In this document: positions 8,483 to 17,324 of the stretch, piece after piece
Numbering within the stretch: the first letter of the stretch is position 1
How the letters are laid out: every line of letters starts with the position of its first letter
Origin: Thermoanaerobaculia bacterium
Lineage (GTDB): Bacteria > Acidobacteriota > Thermoanaerobaculia > Multivoradales > JAIOJS01
DNA: 34,938 nucleotides
NCBI GenBank assembly: GCA_019911795.1
Contig: JAIOJS010000183.1
Span: 1 to 34,938, forward strand
Direction: 5' to 3'
Notes under the pieces: generated by a model
Told to the model about the DNA's origin: nothing
Seen by the model: only the letters and a program-made list of their open reading frames with translations
The model's database searches: none
Made by a program: the position numbers and the translations under genes

Positions 8483-9549
8483 GCGAGGAAGGAGGCCCTA
8501 GAGACGACGAGGGTCCCGTACCCGGGGACTACGTCGAGAGGATCCTCACGGCCCGCGTTTACGACGTCGCCATCGAGAGTCCGTTGGACCGCGGGGAGGG
8601 ACTCTCGAAGCGACTAGAGAACTCGGTCTGGCTCAAGCGTGAAGACCTGCAGCCGACCCATTCGTTCAAGTGCCGCGGCGCGTACAATGCCGTGGCCCTA
8701 CGATTGGAGCGAGCCGGCCCCGACGGCAACCTCACGGCGGTGATCGCCGCTTCGGCGGGGAATCATGCTCAGGGCGTGGCCCTGGCGGCAAAACGCCTGG
8801 GGCTCCACGCGATCCTGGTCATGCCAGAGGGGACGCCCCGGATCAAGGTACAGGCGGTGGCGGCGCTCGGATCCGAGGTGATCCTTGCTGGTGACAACTT
8901 CGACGCAGCGGCGCAGCGGGCGCGAGAGCTAGCCGAAGACCTTGGATATCCGCTGATCCACCCCTTCGACGACCCCGATATCATCGCCGGCCAGGGCACG
9001 ATCGGATTGGAACTCTGCCGCCAGCACCCCAACCCGATTCATGCCCTGTTCGTGCCAGTGGGTGGCGGCGGCCTCTTGGCTGGAATCGCCGTCCTGCTCA
9101 AACGACTGCGTCCTGGGATTCGGATCGTCGGAGTGGAGCCCCAGGACTCCGATGCGATGGCTCGATCGCTGCGAGCGGGCCGCCAGGTGCGGCTAGATCA
9201 TGTTGGAAAGTTTGCGGACGGAGTTGCGGTCAAGGAGGTCGGGCGCGAACCCTTCGAACTCTGCCGCCAGTTTGTCGATCAGGTCGTCGTTGTCAGTGCA
9301 GACGAGATCTGCGCGGCGATGAAACACATATTCGACGACACGCGCGTGGTGATGGAACCCGCTGGGGCTTTGGCCATGGCGGGTCTCGAACGATATGTTT
9401 CCGAGACCGGATGCCGTGGTGAGACGCTCGTGGCGATCACGAGCGGATCCAACCTAGAGTTCGACCTCTTGGGCTACGTCGCCGGGCGGGTGGAAGTCGG
9501 CATGGCAAGTTTGCGCGGCGGCACTCCGAGGGGAGTTCCAGCCTCGTGA
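8479..9549 (+). CDS. ilvA: Threonine ammonia-lyase (threonine dehydratase), catalytic domain only
   Basis: PLP enzyme that deaminates threonine to 2-ketobutyrate, committing carbon to isoleucine. The PLP lysine is Lys64 in [10 protein letters not shown], the phosphate-binding loop is GGGGLLAG, and [11 protein letters not shown] is the asparagine loop. At 356 aa it is much shorter than biosynthetic IlvA (~510 aa): it ends directly after [20 protein letters not shown], where the C-terminal regulatory ACT-like domain normally begins. The downstream DNA does not encode that domain in another frame. Start ATG 8479 overlaps the ilvD stop (ATGA), preferred to the track's GTG 8440 inside ilvD. Position as last gene of the ilv operon supports a biosynthetic rather than catabolic role. 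Confidence 0.92.
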   Translation: MSEEGGPRDDEGPVPGDYVERILTARVYDVAIESPLDRGEGLSKRLENSVWLKREDLQPTHSFKCRGAYNAVALRLERAGPDGNLTAVIAASAGNHAQGVALAAKRLGLHAILVMPEGTPRIKVQAVAALGSEVILAGDNFDAAAQRARELAEDLGYPLIHPFDDPDIIAGQGTIGLELCRQHPNPIHALFVPVGGGGLLAGIAVLLKRLRPGIRIVGVEPQDSDAMARSLRAGRQVRLDHVGKFADGVAVKEVGREPFELCRQFVDQVVVVSADEICAAMKHIFDDTRVVMEPAGALAMAGLERYVSETGCRGETLVAITSGSNLEFDLLGYVAGRVEVGMASLRGGTPRGVPAS

Positions 9550-9686
9550 GGTTGTGTCCTCCGGATACCTGGGGTGCCCGGAATCTGAGGAGACCAAGGG
9601 CCTAGGTCAAGCCGGTTCTCCGACAGCGCGGAGGAGCCGTCCCATCGGTTGTGGTCGTGGTTTCTTGGGGGCGGCTCGCATCCCGC

Positions 9687-9712
9687 CTGATCTTTCCCTG
9701 ATCTCATTCTGA
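9687..9712 (+). promoter_or_regulatory. Triple CTGA direct repeat, 11-bp period (copy 1)
   Basis: CTGA occurs at 9687, 9698 and 9709, exactly one helical turn apart, in CTGATCTTTCC-CTGATCTCATT-CTGAGG. A possible -10 box TACATT (9735-9740) follows 22 bases later, and the gene starts 77 bases downstream. The same array precedes the next secreted gene (12769-12794). Tandem sites in helical phase are typical of OmpR-type winged-helix regulators; the regulator is not identified. Confidence 0.6.
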
Positions 9713-9788
9713 GGACCTTGCCGAGACATCCCGCTACATTGGTAGAGCTAGGGCGGATTCACCGCCCACGACACGGAAGGAGCCTCCA

Positions 9789-12674
9789 ATGACTCGGACA
9801 TCGAACGAGACCCCGACGAACAGGATCACCACCGTCGTCCCACGTGGGCAAGGCGATAAGGGGCGGAGGGGGGCTGAGAACCGCGTTACCCGCCTCGGCC
9901 TGGCTTTCCTGGCTCTTCTTACCGCGAGCGCCTCCGTCGTCTCCGCCGCGGACGACATTTTCTGTGCATCGTACGCCCAGAAAGCGGTCGCCCAGTTCAA
10001 TCGAGCCCAGAGCACTGCCGGGTGCCAGAGCATAGCGGTGCCCCCGGCGTGGAGCGGTGACTACGCCTACCACTTCTCCTGGTGCATCGGCGCCACGATC
10101 CCACAGGCCCTCGCTGACGTAAAGACTCAGAGACGGGAAGAGGAGCTAGCCAACTGCGGTGGCCAGCCAACGACGGTGCCGGCCTGTGAGCGGTACGCGC
10201 TTGCTGCGACAGGCCAGAACCGGGAGAACATCGACCGCGAGTGTGGTTTCAGGGGTTCGGCTTGGAGCTCAGAGTACAACGGGCACTACGACTGGTGCGT
10301 GTGGGGGAACAATCGGGACCGAATCGAGGCCGAAACCTCTGCCCGAGAGCGAGCGTTGGAAAACGACTGCCTCACCGGAAAGGGAGATCTGGCGGCCCAC
10401 AGCTGGTGCTACACGCTTCCGCAGTCGGGGCCAGGGCAAGTGGTGACGATCGAGTTCCACCCGATTGTCAGGGAGGCGGCTGGCCGCCGGTGGACCAGTC
10501 GCCGCGAAGGATCCTACACCGTCGGGGCGAACGTGGGCCCGCAGTACACGGAGGCGCGTCCCAAACTACTGGGCTATCCACACTGGCGGCTTGGGCCGGG
10601 CGAGGCGAAGATCCTGCCCGGGGTGGAGCTCCCGTTCGCCGCGACGAACCGCTACCACACGTTTGGAGCCTGGGTGCTGGACCACCCTGACGACACGAAC
10701 CGCAGCAACGACTCCCTCGGGGGACGCGTCGCCTCGGTCGAGGGTCGGGAGTTCCTACCCGGCGGCGCGCTGTCCGTCATGAGGTGTCCGACACAAGGAG
10801 GATGGCCCGAAGTACCGAGGATCAAGTCGCTGGTGGCCCCGGCGCTGGCGAGTCTGCCGTCTCGCCTGCACCTCGTGGCCCTGCTGGACGACGGCTCGGT
10901 CGTCTACACCTGGACGGACGGCCCGGGCCGGTGGGGCGGTCTCCAGCTCCTCGGCGCTGCCATCGCGGATCCTGACAGCACGCCCGTCTTGCTCGCCGAC
11001 CCGGCCAACAACCAGCTGTTTGCTTTCGTTCGTTCCAAGACGGACGAGCTGCTGGCAGCGACCCTTAGCCCGGCTGGCACCTGGTCGGGGTGGACTAGCA
11101 TCGTCGGTGCCGGGGAGGTTCGCGGACGGGTGTCGGCGGGCATCACAGCCCCGGCCATGGGCGGCGTCCCTGAGCTTCACTTGCTGTTCCGTACCGACAC
11201 AAACGGCACTCCGGCGATCGCTTACCGTCGTTTCGACCCATTCCTCCTGGAGCTGGCCCGGCTGGGGCCGTTGAACGGCTTCGAGGACGGTGTGCTGGTG
11301 ACCGACGGGGTGAACGACCTGGCGATCTTCGTGAGCTCGGACAAGGACTTGCGGATCTTCCAGAGCGCCCGGCCGTGGCCCGCCCTCCAGGACCAGACAC
11401 CAGGCTCGATCTCTTCGTATCTGGCGAGCCGGAAGGTACTGGATCTCTCGAACGCGGTCTTCCTCAACCAGGAGTATCACCTCGCCTTGGACGCGGAGCG
11501 CTTCGCGGCCGACTTCGCAGGAGCCGACCGGGGCCAGGAGTTGAGCCATCTGCGTGTCCCCCAAAGCCAGCCCCAGTCCCTCACGCGAACCGTAGTGGCG
11601 ACAGGCCCTTCCGGGTCGACCCTGCGGGCGTCCTTGGCGGCGTACCGCGAGAAGCTCGTCCTGGCCTATGCCGACGCCTCGGGTGACGTACGGTTCTCTC
11701 GCCTCGACAGTGCCGATCCCTCCCTACCGTGGATCGGCGGCGGAGTGGTCCGAGAGGGCTCCAAGACGGATGCGCGCCCAGCCTTGGCTGCTTTCGACCG
11801 TCGAAGCGCAGTCCCGGCGCCGAACTGGGACCGCCCCAACTTCGGCGACGACCTGTTCGCTGGCATCCGCGACCGCAGAAGCAGCGGACTCGCATTTCTC
11901 AATTTGAGTCGGACGGTCATGGTTGCCGACCTGCAGCGTCAACTCAAGCTCTACGACTCTCGCACCGGGACGAACAATTGCAACCAGGACGGCCAGTACG
12001 GGGGTACTCCCTGCCCGGCGCCGGTGCTTGCCGACCTGGCGACGGAGGACCGGCCGCTGGTGACGGAGGTAGGGTACATGCTCTGGACTCTGCCGCACTG
12101 GCTGAGCGGGGACGTCTACCGAGAGTGGGCGCGACGGGCGTGCGAGGTGGGCAACACCTCCAGGCGATTCGATCCCCCTTGCAGCGCCGCCCGATACCCG
12201 ATCCTGTTCGCGCCAATCGGCTCGCCGGGGAATAGCATCAACATCGGCAGCGGCATCTGGTTGCGGACCGACAACCAGTACGAGAACGTCTGGGAAGAGC
12301 TCGGGCACTCGATCGTCGGGCCGATGGGGCTCGATGTCGGTCCGGAGGCGTGGAACGCAGACGTCACCGGCATCTCGCTCGCCGCCCTGAAGGAGGCCCG
12401 GACACTGTTTGCGGCCTCCGGCTGGCCGCGACCCGGAGCGGGGCGCCGGCTGGGCTGCACGAATCGCAACTGCGACGGCATACAGCATAGCTTCATCTAC
12501 ACGATGTTCTTCTATTTCAGCGACGGCGATCAGTTGCGGACCTTCATCCAGCAGGATCAAGCGAACGGCACGAGCCAGGAGCGCAGGACGTTGCTGCAGC
12601 GCAAGTACGACTGGGTGAGGACCAACATCTTCCGGGGCGTTGAGTTCACGCTGGACAACAGAGTGCGTCGCTGA
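9789..12674 (+). CDS. Large secreted protein with two Cys-repeat modules and a propeller-like centre
   Basis: The 961-aa product has a long basic N-region and signal peptide (hydrophobic core about residues 36-53, VVSAADD cleavage region). Two tandem ~62-residue modules follow, each with four cysteines (59, 79, 99, 123 and 133, 152, 170, 194) and a shared pattern CxxYAxxAxxQ...C...W...Y..H..WC. Residues ~350-800 contain repeated GxWSGW/HLLF-like blocks suggesting a carbohydrate-binding or tectonin-like beta-propeller. The C-terminal part has VWEELGHSIVG, which looks like a zincin helix with its first His replaced by Glu. I do not recognise the whole protein. AAGGAG lies 6 bases before ATG 9789. 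It sits downstream of the CTGA array and is followed by another secreted gene with the same array. Confidence 0.85.
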   Translation: MTRTSNETPTNRITTVVPRGQGDKGRRGAENRVTRLGLAFLALLTASASVVSAADDIFCASYAQKAVAQFNRAQSTAGCQSIAVPPAWSGDYAYHFSWCIGATIPQALADVKTQRREEELANCGGQPTTVPACERYALAATGQNRENIDRECGFRGSAWSSEYNGHYDWCVWGNNRDRIEAETSARERALENDCLTGKGDLAAHSWCYTLPQSGPGQVVTIEFHPIVREAAGRRWTSRREGSYTVGANVGPQYTEARPKLLGYPHWRLGPGEAKILPGVELPFAATNRYHTFGAWVLDHPDDTNRSNDSLGGRVASVEGREFLPGGALSVMRCPTQGGWPEVPRIKSLVAPALASLPSRLHLVALLDDGSVVYTWTDGPGRWGGLQLLGAAIADPDSTPVLLADPANNQLFAFVRSKTDELLAATLSPAGTWSGWTSIVGAGEVRGRVSAGITAPAMGGVPELHLLFRTDTNGTPAIAYRRFDPFLLELARLGPLNGFEDGVLVTDGVNDLAIFVSSDKDLRIFQSARPWPALQDQTPGSISSYLASRKVLDLSNAVFLNQEYHLALDAERFAADFAGADRGQELSHLRVPQSQPQSLTRTVVATGPSGSTLRASLAAYREKLVLAYADASGDVRFSRLDSADPSLPWIGGGVVREGSKTDARPALAAFDRRSAVPAPNWDRPNFGDDLFAGIRDRRSSGLAFLNLSRTVMVADLQRQLKLYDSRTGTNNCNQDGQYGGTPCPAPVLADLATEDRPLVTEVGYMLWTLPHWLSGDVYREWARRACEVGNTSRRFDPPCSAARYPILFAPIGSPGNSINIGSGIWLRTDNQYENVWEELGHSIVGPMGLDVGPEAWNADVTGISLAALKEARTLFAASGWPRPGAGRRLGCTNRNCDGIQHSFIYTMFFYFSDGDQLRTFIQQDQANGTSQERRTLLQRKYDWVRTNIFRGVEFTLDNRVRR

Positions 12675-12768
12675 GCGGCTGGGCCGAGACACCCTGACAC
12701 GACCTCGACCAGACCGCTGCCTATGTTGCCAAGGTAACCCACTCATCTTGCGGGCGCCTGAGGCAACG

Positions 12769-12794
12769 CTGACCCTTCCCTGACCTCTTCCTGA
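12769..12794 (+). promoter_or_regulatory. Triple CTGA direct repeat, 11-bp period (copy 2)
   Basis: CTGACCCTTCC-CTGACCTCTTC-CTGAG places CTGA at 12769, 12780 and 12791, again exactly 11 bp apart. The intervening bases match copy 1 closely (CTGAYCYTTCC, CTGAYCTC). The downstream gene starts 97 bases later; a weak CAGCAT (12818) sits at the spacing where copy 1 has TACATT. Confidence 0.6.
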
Positions 12795-12890
12795 GAACTC
12801 CAGAACGACTCGAGGGTCAGCATGGGGACACGAGATGATTTCGAGACTGCTTCGAACCACTCACCCAAAACCCGCTCCATAGGAGGTCCC

Positions 12891-13805
12891 ATGACGTACT
12901 CGATTCTTCGCTTGTTCATTCGAACCCATCTGGCTCTGGCTCGCCCGCTGGGCATCGCCTTGCTTGCCACGATCACCCTCGTCGGCCCGTCGCGCGCCGA
13001 AATTCGTTTCATCCCGATGGAGCCAGAAGCGGTCCAGACCATGTTGACGCCAGCCGCTCCGATCCAAGCCGCTCCCGAAGCCCTGGTCGGGCCTGGGACG
13101 ACACTCCTGCTCCCCTACTTCCAGATCGAACCCGGCCTGGACCCGAACACGACTCACATCGGAATCCGCAACGTGTCGCTGCTGAGCGACACCACGGTCA
13201 GCATCGCTTACTACAGTAGGGCCGGCAACCTATCGACGATCGAGGTCGGGGTGATGATCCCAGCCGCTGGGGTATACACCCGAAATCTGAAGCACGTAGC
13301 CGGTCTGCCGGCCGATCCTGATGGGATCAAGCGCGGGTATGCCATCGTCTCCGGACCTGATCCGATCTCGGGAGAGTACTTCCAACTGGATCCGCAAAAC
13401 GCCTTTGCCACGGGCAGCCGGATGGTCGCCAACGGCGAACTCTGCTTCATCTCCGACGCTCGATTCATCCTGGGTGGCCCGTTCACTGGCGGAACGCGAT
13501 TTCAGCTCTACGTCGACAATCCCCTGGGAATTCAGGTAGGTGATCCGCCATCAGCCAGCTTTACGATCGCCAACGAGGCCGGCACCATCTATGGAACGGT
13601 CGGACTGCAAACGGATCAGGTCGTCAACGACTTCGCCATCGGAGACGTCCTGGGCGCCTTGCCCGGAGGCGTGGGGCCCAGCTTCGGATCCGTGCTGGCG
13701 ATCCACTCGGCCTCGGCCGGCTACGGATTAATGACCGTCACCTACTCAGCTCTCGGTCAGTATTCAGTAGGGATGTCGGGGAGTTGTCAGACGCCGGCGC
13801 CTTGA
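12891..13805 (+). CDS. Secreted beta-rich protein of unknown function
   Basis: From ATG 12891 the product has 304 aa. This start is preferred to the track's 12822 because AGGAGG lies 5 bases upstream and a signal peptide then begins at once (ALLATITLVGPSRA, cleavage before EIRF). The mature part begins LVGPGTTLLLPYFQIEPG and continues with alternating hydrophobic strands, many Gly/Thr/Asn turns and only two visible cysteines. I do not recognise the family. Its upstream CTGA array is shared with the preceding gene, suggesting co-regulation, though separate promoters are likely. It converges on the winged-helix/PQQ gene across a 214-base gap in which I see no convincing terminator. Confidence 0.85.
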   Translation: MTYSILRLFIRTHLALARPLGIALLATITLVGPSRAEIRFIPMEPEAVQTMLTPAAPIQAAPEALVGPGTTLLLPYFQIEPGLDPNTTHIGIRNVSLLSDTTVSIAYYSRAGNLSTIEVGVMIPAAGVYTRNLKHVAGLPADPDGIKRGYAIVSGPDPISGEYFQLDPQNAFATGSRMVANGELCFISDARFILGGPFTGGTRFQLYVDNPLGIQVGDPPSASFTIANEAGTIYGTVGLQTDQVVNDFAIGDVLGALPGGVGPSFGSVLAIHSASAGYGLMTVTYSALGQYSVGMSGSCQTPAP

Positions 13806-14019
13806 ACCGGGGACCCGAGAAGGGGCTGGTCCACGCGGTCCAGCTCCTTCACCCCACGGCTTCACTACCGAACGGCGACCAAGCCTCTATACCGACAACG
13901 ATACTCGGGCGAGTTCGGCCGCCAGGAAGCGCGCCAGCGACGAGCGTCCAGGAACGGCCAGTGCTGACCTGGTGAGCATTTCGGTGCCACTAGAACTGCG
14001 GCGAGAGCGCCTGTCAGGT

Positions 14020-16941
14020 CTACAGGCGGTAGGCGAAGAGGTACTTGTCGTCGCCGAGAAAATACAACCGATCCCCTACTACCAGAAGGAACTCGACTCT
14101 CCGGGTGGTTTCCAGCCGCCAGCGTTCCTCGCCTGAGTCGCGCTCTACGGCATAGAGATGCCGATCGTGACTGCCGAAGAGAACGAGTTCTGCGTAGGTG
14201 GCGATCTCAGTGAGGGCTCGGTTGGCAGTATGAAAGCGCCAGAGTTCTCTTCCGGTCGCAGCGTCCAGCGAGTAGACGTTGTAGTCACCGCTTCCGAAGA
14301 AGACTCGATTCTCCATCACCAGGGGTCGATACCAGATGTCCTCGCCGCCGGTGTTGAAAGTCCAACGGCGGGCGCCGGTATCGACGTCTACCGCCAGGAG
14401 GTCCCCATGGGAGGTGCCGAAGATCGCCGTGTTGCCGAAACCAACTCCGTCGCTGACGACGCACTCTCCGGCATGGGTCTTCCACAGGGCCTTTCCGTTT
14501 GGGATTCCCAAGGCCCAAATCGATTCGCCGCAGCTACCGACAACGACCCGATCCTTCAGAATCAGAGCCCCGCCGTTGATGAAGAGCTCGGTCAGTGTGC
14601 TCCAGAGGAGTTCGCCGCTTTGGCGATCGATCGCGTTCAGTCGGCCGAGGCGGTCCCCGAGATAGATTCGATCACCGGAGGCGACCGGCAGAGCCGATGT
14701 TTCGGCTCCCAGTTGACTCCGCCAAAGCTCGGCGCCGGACTGGGGGTCGAGGGCCCTGAGGGTGCCTTGGCGACTGCCGGCAACGACGCGGTCAGTGGCA
14801 AATACCGGCGCACTGGCGAAGCCATCCGCAACTGCGACGGTCCACAGCGGATCGCCACGTTCGGCATCGAAAGCCAGCACGCTGTCTTCCGTCGTGACGA
14901 AAAGGTTCCCATCGGCGAATCTGACCCTCGTTGGTGAGTGAATCTCGCGCTTCCAGAGAAGCTTCGGCCCAGTACCACTGGCCACTAGCCGGGGTGCCCC
15001 TGGATCAGGCCATTCGGCAGGATCGAAACGCGTGGCCGGACCGCTCGAAGGAAGCGCGTAGATCACTCCGTCGAGGCTGGCGAAGATCAGGAGCCCATCG
15101 AGAAGCAGCGGACGGTCGACCACCCATCCTCCGGTGGGAAAGTGCCAGAGCTCGGTACCGCTGACTAGATCGATAGCGTAGAGATTCTGATCGAGGCTAC
15201 CTACGAACAGACGATCTCCATCGATCGTGGGCCTTGATCCGATCGCGTCACGAGCCGTAAACGTCCAGAGGAGAGTGCCGTCCACCGCGTCCAGGGCCAG
15301 GATGCGACCGTCGCCGGTGCCTTGGTAAAGAACGCCGTGGTGGAGCAACGGAGCGATCCCGAGACGCGATTCGAGGGAACGACGCCACCGCTCGGTACCA
15401 TCTCGAGCCAGGCGGTAGAGAAATCCCCGGCTGGTGGCTACGAAGCTGTCACCCTCAGCGGTAAGTGCGACTCCGGCCACCGCGGAATCGACCGCCACGC
15501 GTGTTTCGGCGCGGCCCGTGGCCAGATCGATGAGAATGACTTCGCCACGGTCGGTCCCGACCAGTGCTCTATTCTCGGCCACTGAGATTGGGACGTGAGC
15601 CTCTCCTTCGGTGGAGACTCGCCACCGGGTTTCGCCGTCTCGAGGATCCAAACCGTAGACGTGCTGATCGAAGGACCCGACGACGAGAGTCTCGGGACCG
15701 ACCCAGCTGTAGGCCAGGGGAGAGGTCAACGGCAGCCTTCGGCGCCACAGCTCCGACCCAGTCGTCGTATCGATAGCGGCCGCATAGTCGTAGGTGGCGA
15801 GGTAGGCCACCGCTCCCGCGACCTGCACCGCATCGCGCACCGCTCCCGGGGCCTGATATCGCCAGAGTTCGGCTCCGGTACCGGATTCCAGCGCATAGAG
15901 GTAGTGATCGTCCGAGCCGACGAGCAAACCAGCCTCGAATGGAGTGGGATCGGACCAAACCTCCCCGCCGGTGCGTACTCGCCATCCCTCCCCCTCGTCT
16001 TGGAGCGGGGACGGTACTTTATCGAGGTCCGCACTCGGCGTATCTCGACGTGGGTCCGCGTGGACCAGATTGAGGGTAATTCGACGGGACAGTCTCCGTT
16101 CGGCGCCCAGGCTGTCGCGTACGTCGTCTTCGAGGACCCCGGCCCACAGATGTCGATCTCGGCGGCGATCGATCAACTGGCTACTCAGCCTCGCCCGACC
16201 GGTAGGGGAAAAAGAGAGGGTTCCTTCGAGAAAGGCCTCGGCCCCGAGTTGGCGGGCGATCTCGGTTGCGGGTAGTCCCGCCCGAGCGAGTTCGAAGACC
16301 GTCGACCGTGAGGACACGCCGAACTCACCCGAGGCGGCGAGCTCTGCCGTCAGGGTGTCGGTCAACGCATCCGCGAAGAGCTGATGGACGGGGTCGTCGG
16401 AGAGGGCCTCGATGGGTAGCACCACGATGGAATGTGGCCAGGACGAGTCTTCGGCCACCCGCCCGCCACGGACCCACCAGAACATCCCAACCAGTAGCAT
16501 CGCGACGACGAGCCCTAGTAGGGGCCGGAGAAGCTTGCGGGGCGGATCGAACACCGCATCTTGTTCGGGCGGGATGGAGGACTCCACACCCCCCATATCG
16601 GTTGCCGCCTCGAACGGCTCTACCGGCGCGACGAGACCGTATCCCTTCCGCGGAATCGTCTTGATGTACTGTGGCTCGCGGGCGTGGTCTCCGAGTGCGC
16701 GGCGGAGTTCCCACACCGCGTTGGTCAAGACTTCATCGGTGATGAAGGTGTCGCGCCAGACGCTGTCGAGGATCTCCTGCCGGAGGTGGATACGACTGGG
16801 CTCGGACGCGAGAAAAACGAGCACTTCCATCAGTTTCGGCTCGAGGTTCGAGGTCTCCCCCTCCCGCACGATGCAGTTCTCGCGCGGACGAACCGTCCAG
16901 TCACCCAAGAGAAACGGGGAGTCGTCCGAGACTTTCATCAC
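14020..16941 (-). CDS. Membrane-bound winged-helix regulator with PQQ-type beta-propeller
   Basis: A CadC-like one-component regulator of 973 aa. Residues ~8-106 are an OmpR/CadC-type winged helix (LEPKLMEVLVFLASEP, then YIKTIPRKGYGLVAPV, the typical wing). A single membrane helix follows (~137-158, LLGLVVAMLLVGMFWW). Residues ~170-300 (SIVVLPIEALSDDP...FADALTDTL) form the TolB-N/FlgO-like domain common in such receptors. The rest is a propeller of many PQQ-like blades repeating ALDxxTGxELWR. DNA binding would be cytoplasmic and sensing periplasmic. Start is GTG 16941 or ATG 16938; neither has a Shine-Dalgarno sequence, and a TATACT box lies only 10-15 bases upstream, suggesting a near-leaderless transcript. 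Its target is unknown; the CTGA arrays nearby are candidates. Confidence 0.9.
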   Translation of the reverse strand: MMKVSDDSPFLLGDWTVRPRENCIVREGETSNLEPKLMEVLVFLASEPSRIHLRQEILDSVWRDTFITDEVLTNAVWELRRALGDHAREPQYIKTIPRKGYGLVAPVEPFEAATDMGGVESSIPPEQDAVFDPPRKLLRPLLGLVVAMLLVGMFWWVRGGRVAEDSSWPHSIVVLPIEALSDDPVHQLFADALTDTLTAELAASGEFGVSSRSTVFELARAGLPATEIARQLGAEAFLEGTLSFSPTGRARLSSQLIDRRRDRHLWAGVLEDDVRDSLGAERRLSRRITLNLVHADPRRDTPSADLDKVPSPLQDEGEGWRVRTGGEVWSDPTPFEAGLLVGSDDHYLYALESGTGAELWRYQAPGAVRDAVQVAGAVAYLATYDYAAAIDTTTGSELWRRRLPLTSPLAYSWVGPETLVVGSFDQHVYGLDPRDGETRWRVSTEGEAHVPISVAENRALVGTDRGEVILIDLATGRAETRVAVDSAVAGVALTAEGDSFVATSRGFLYRLARDGTERWRRSLESRLGIAPLLHHGVLYQGTGDGRILALDAVDGTLLWTFTARDAIGSRPTIDGDRLFVGSLDQNLYAIDLVSGTELWHFPTGGWVVDRPLLLDGLLIFASLDGVIYALPSSGPATRFDPAEWPDPGAPRLVASGTGPKLLWKREIHSPTRVRFADGNLFVTTEDSVLAFDAERGDPLWTVAVADGFASAPVFATDRVVAGSRQGTLRALDPQSGAELWRSQLGAETSALPVASGDRIYLGDRLGRLNAIDRQSGELLWSTLTELFINGGALILKDRVVVGSCGESIWALGIPNGKALWKTHAGECVVSDGVGFGNTAIFGTSHGDLLAVDVDTGARRWTFNTGGEDIWYRPLVMENRVFFGSGDYNVYSLDAATGRELWRFHTANRALTEIATYAELVLFGSHDRHLYAVERDSGEERWRLETTRRVEFLLVVGDRLYFLGDDKYLFAYRL

Positions 16942-17324
16942 ATCAATTTGGAGTATAGCTTGGGGGTAAAAGTCAATGACGACCGGGGGTGACCCCGTGC
17001 ATTGAGTCTTCCGTCGGGGTTCTTAGAACTCCATCGAGCCCTCGGGGAAGAGGTTGGGCTGCCTCAGTTCACTGCAGCACTCTAGCCCCACGCAGCAGGC
17101 AAGCCAGACTGAGGTGCTCGGCGGTATGGGGCCAGTGATTACCCTCAACATTGCCCAAGGTCTGCGATCGGGACCACCCTTCAGCGGTTGCAGCGAGGCG
17201 TCTCGAAAACCAGCGAACGGCACTACTACCCAGGCTGCCGAGTGAGGTCTCAGCCCAGTAGCAGGCTCCGGTGACCCTTCGACGGGAAGGCCTGCGAAGA
17301 GGGTGAGGGTTCTCTCGAGAAGGG
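16942..17324. other. Intergenic region, no firm gene; possible 42-aa Cys-rich ORF
   Basis: This gap lies between the hydrolase and the winged-helix regulator. The minus ORF 17023..17556 overlaps the hydrolase in a shadow frame. Within it, ATG 17151 to TAA 17023 would encode 42 aa (MLRVITGPIPPS...LACCVGLECC...PEGSMEF) with two CC pairs. It has no Shine-Dalgarno sequence or homology I recognise, so I record it only as a possibility. Confidence 0.25.
16952..16957 (-). promoter_or_regulatory. -10 box TATACT of the winged-helix regulator gene
   Basis: On the minus strand TATACT stands 10 bases before GTG 16941. The expected transcription start therefore falls almost on the start codon. No good -35 is at 17 bp; a GTCATTGAC palindrome lies at about 16975-16983 just upstream and may be a regulator site. 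Confidence 0.5.

Noticed and set aside
9605-9640. Possible terminator hairpin after ilvA (CTCCG/CGGAG)
   Set aside because: Stem is interrupted and no T tract follows.
11724-12860. 378-aa minus-strand ORF
   Set aside because: Opposite the secreted 961-aa gene; Arg/Val/Pro-rich without motif, start or promoter.
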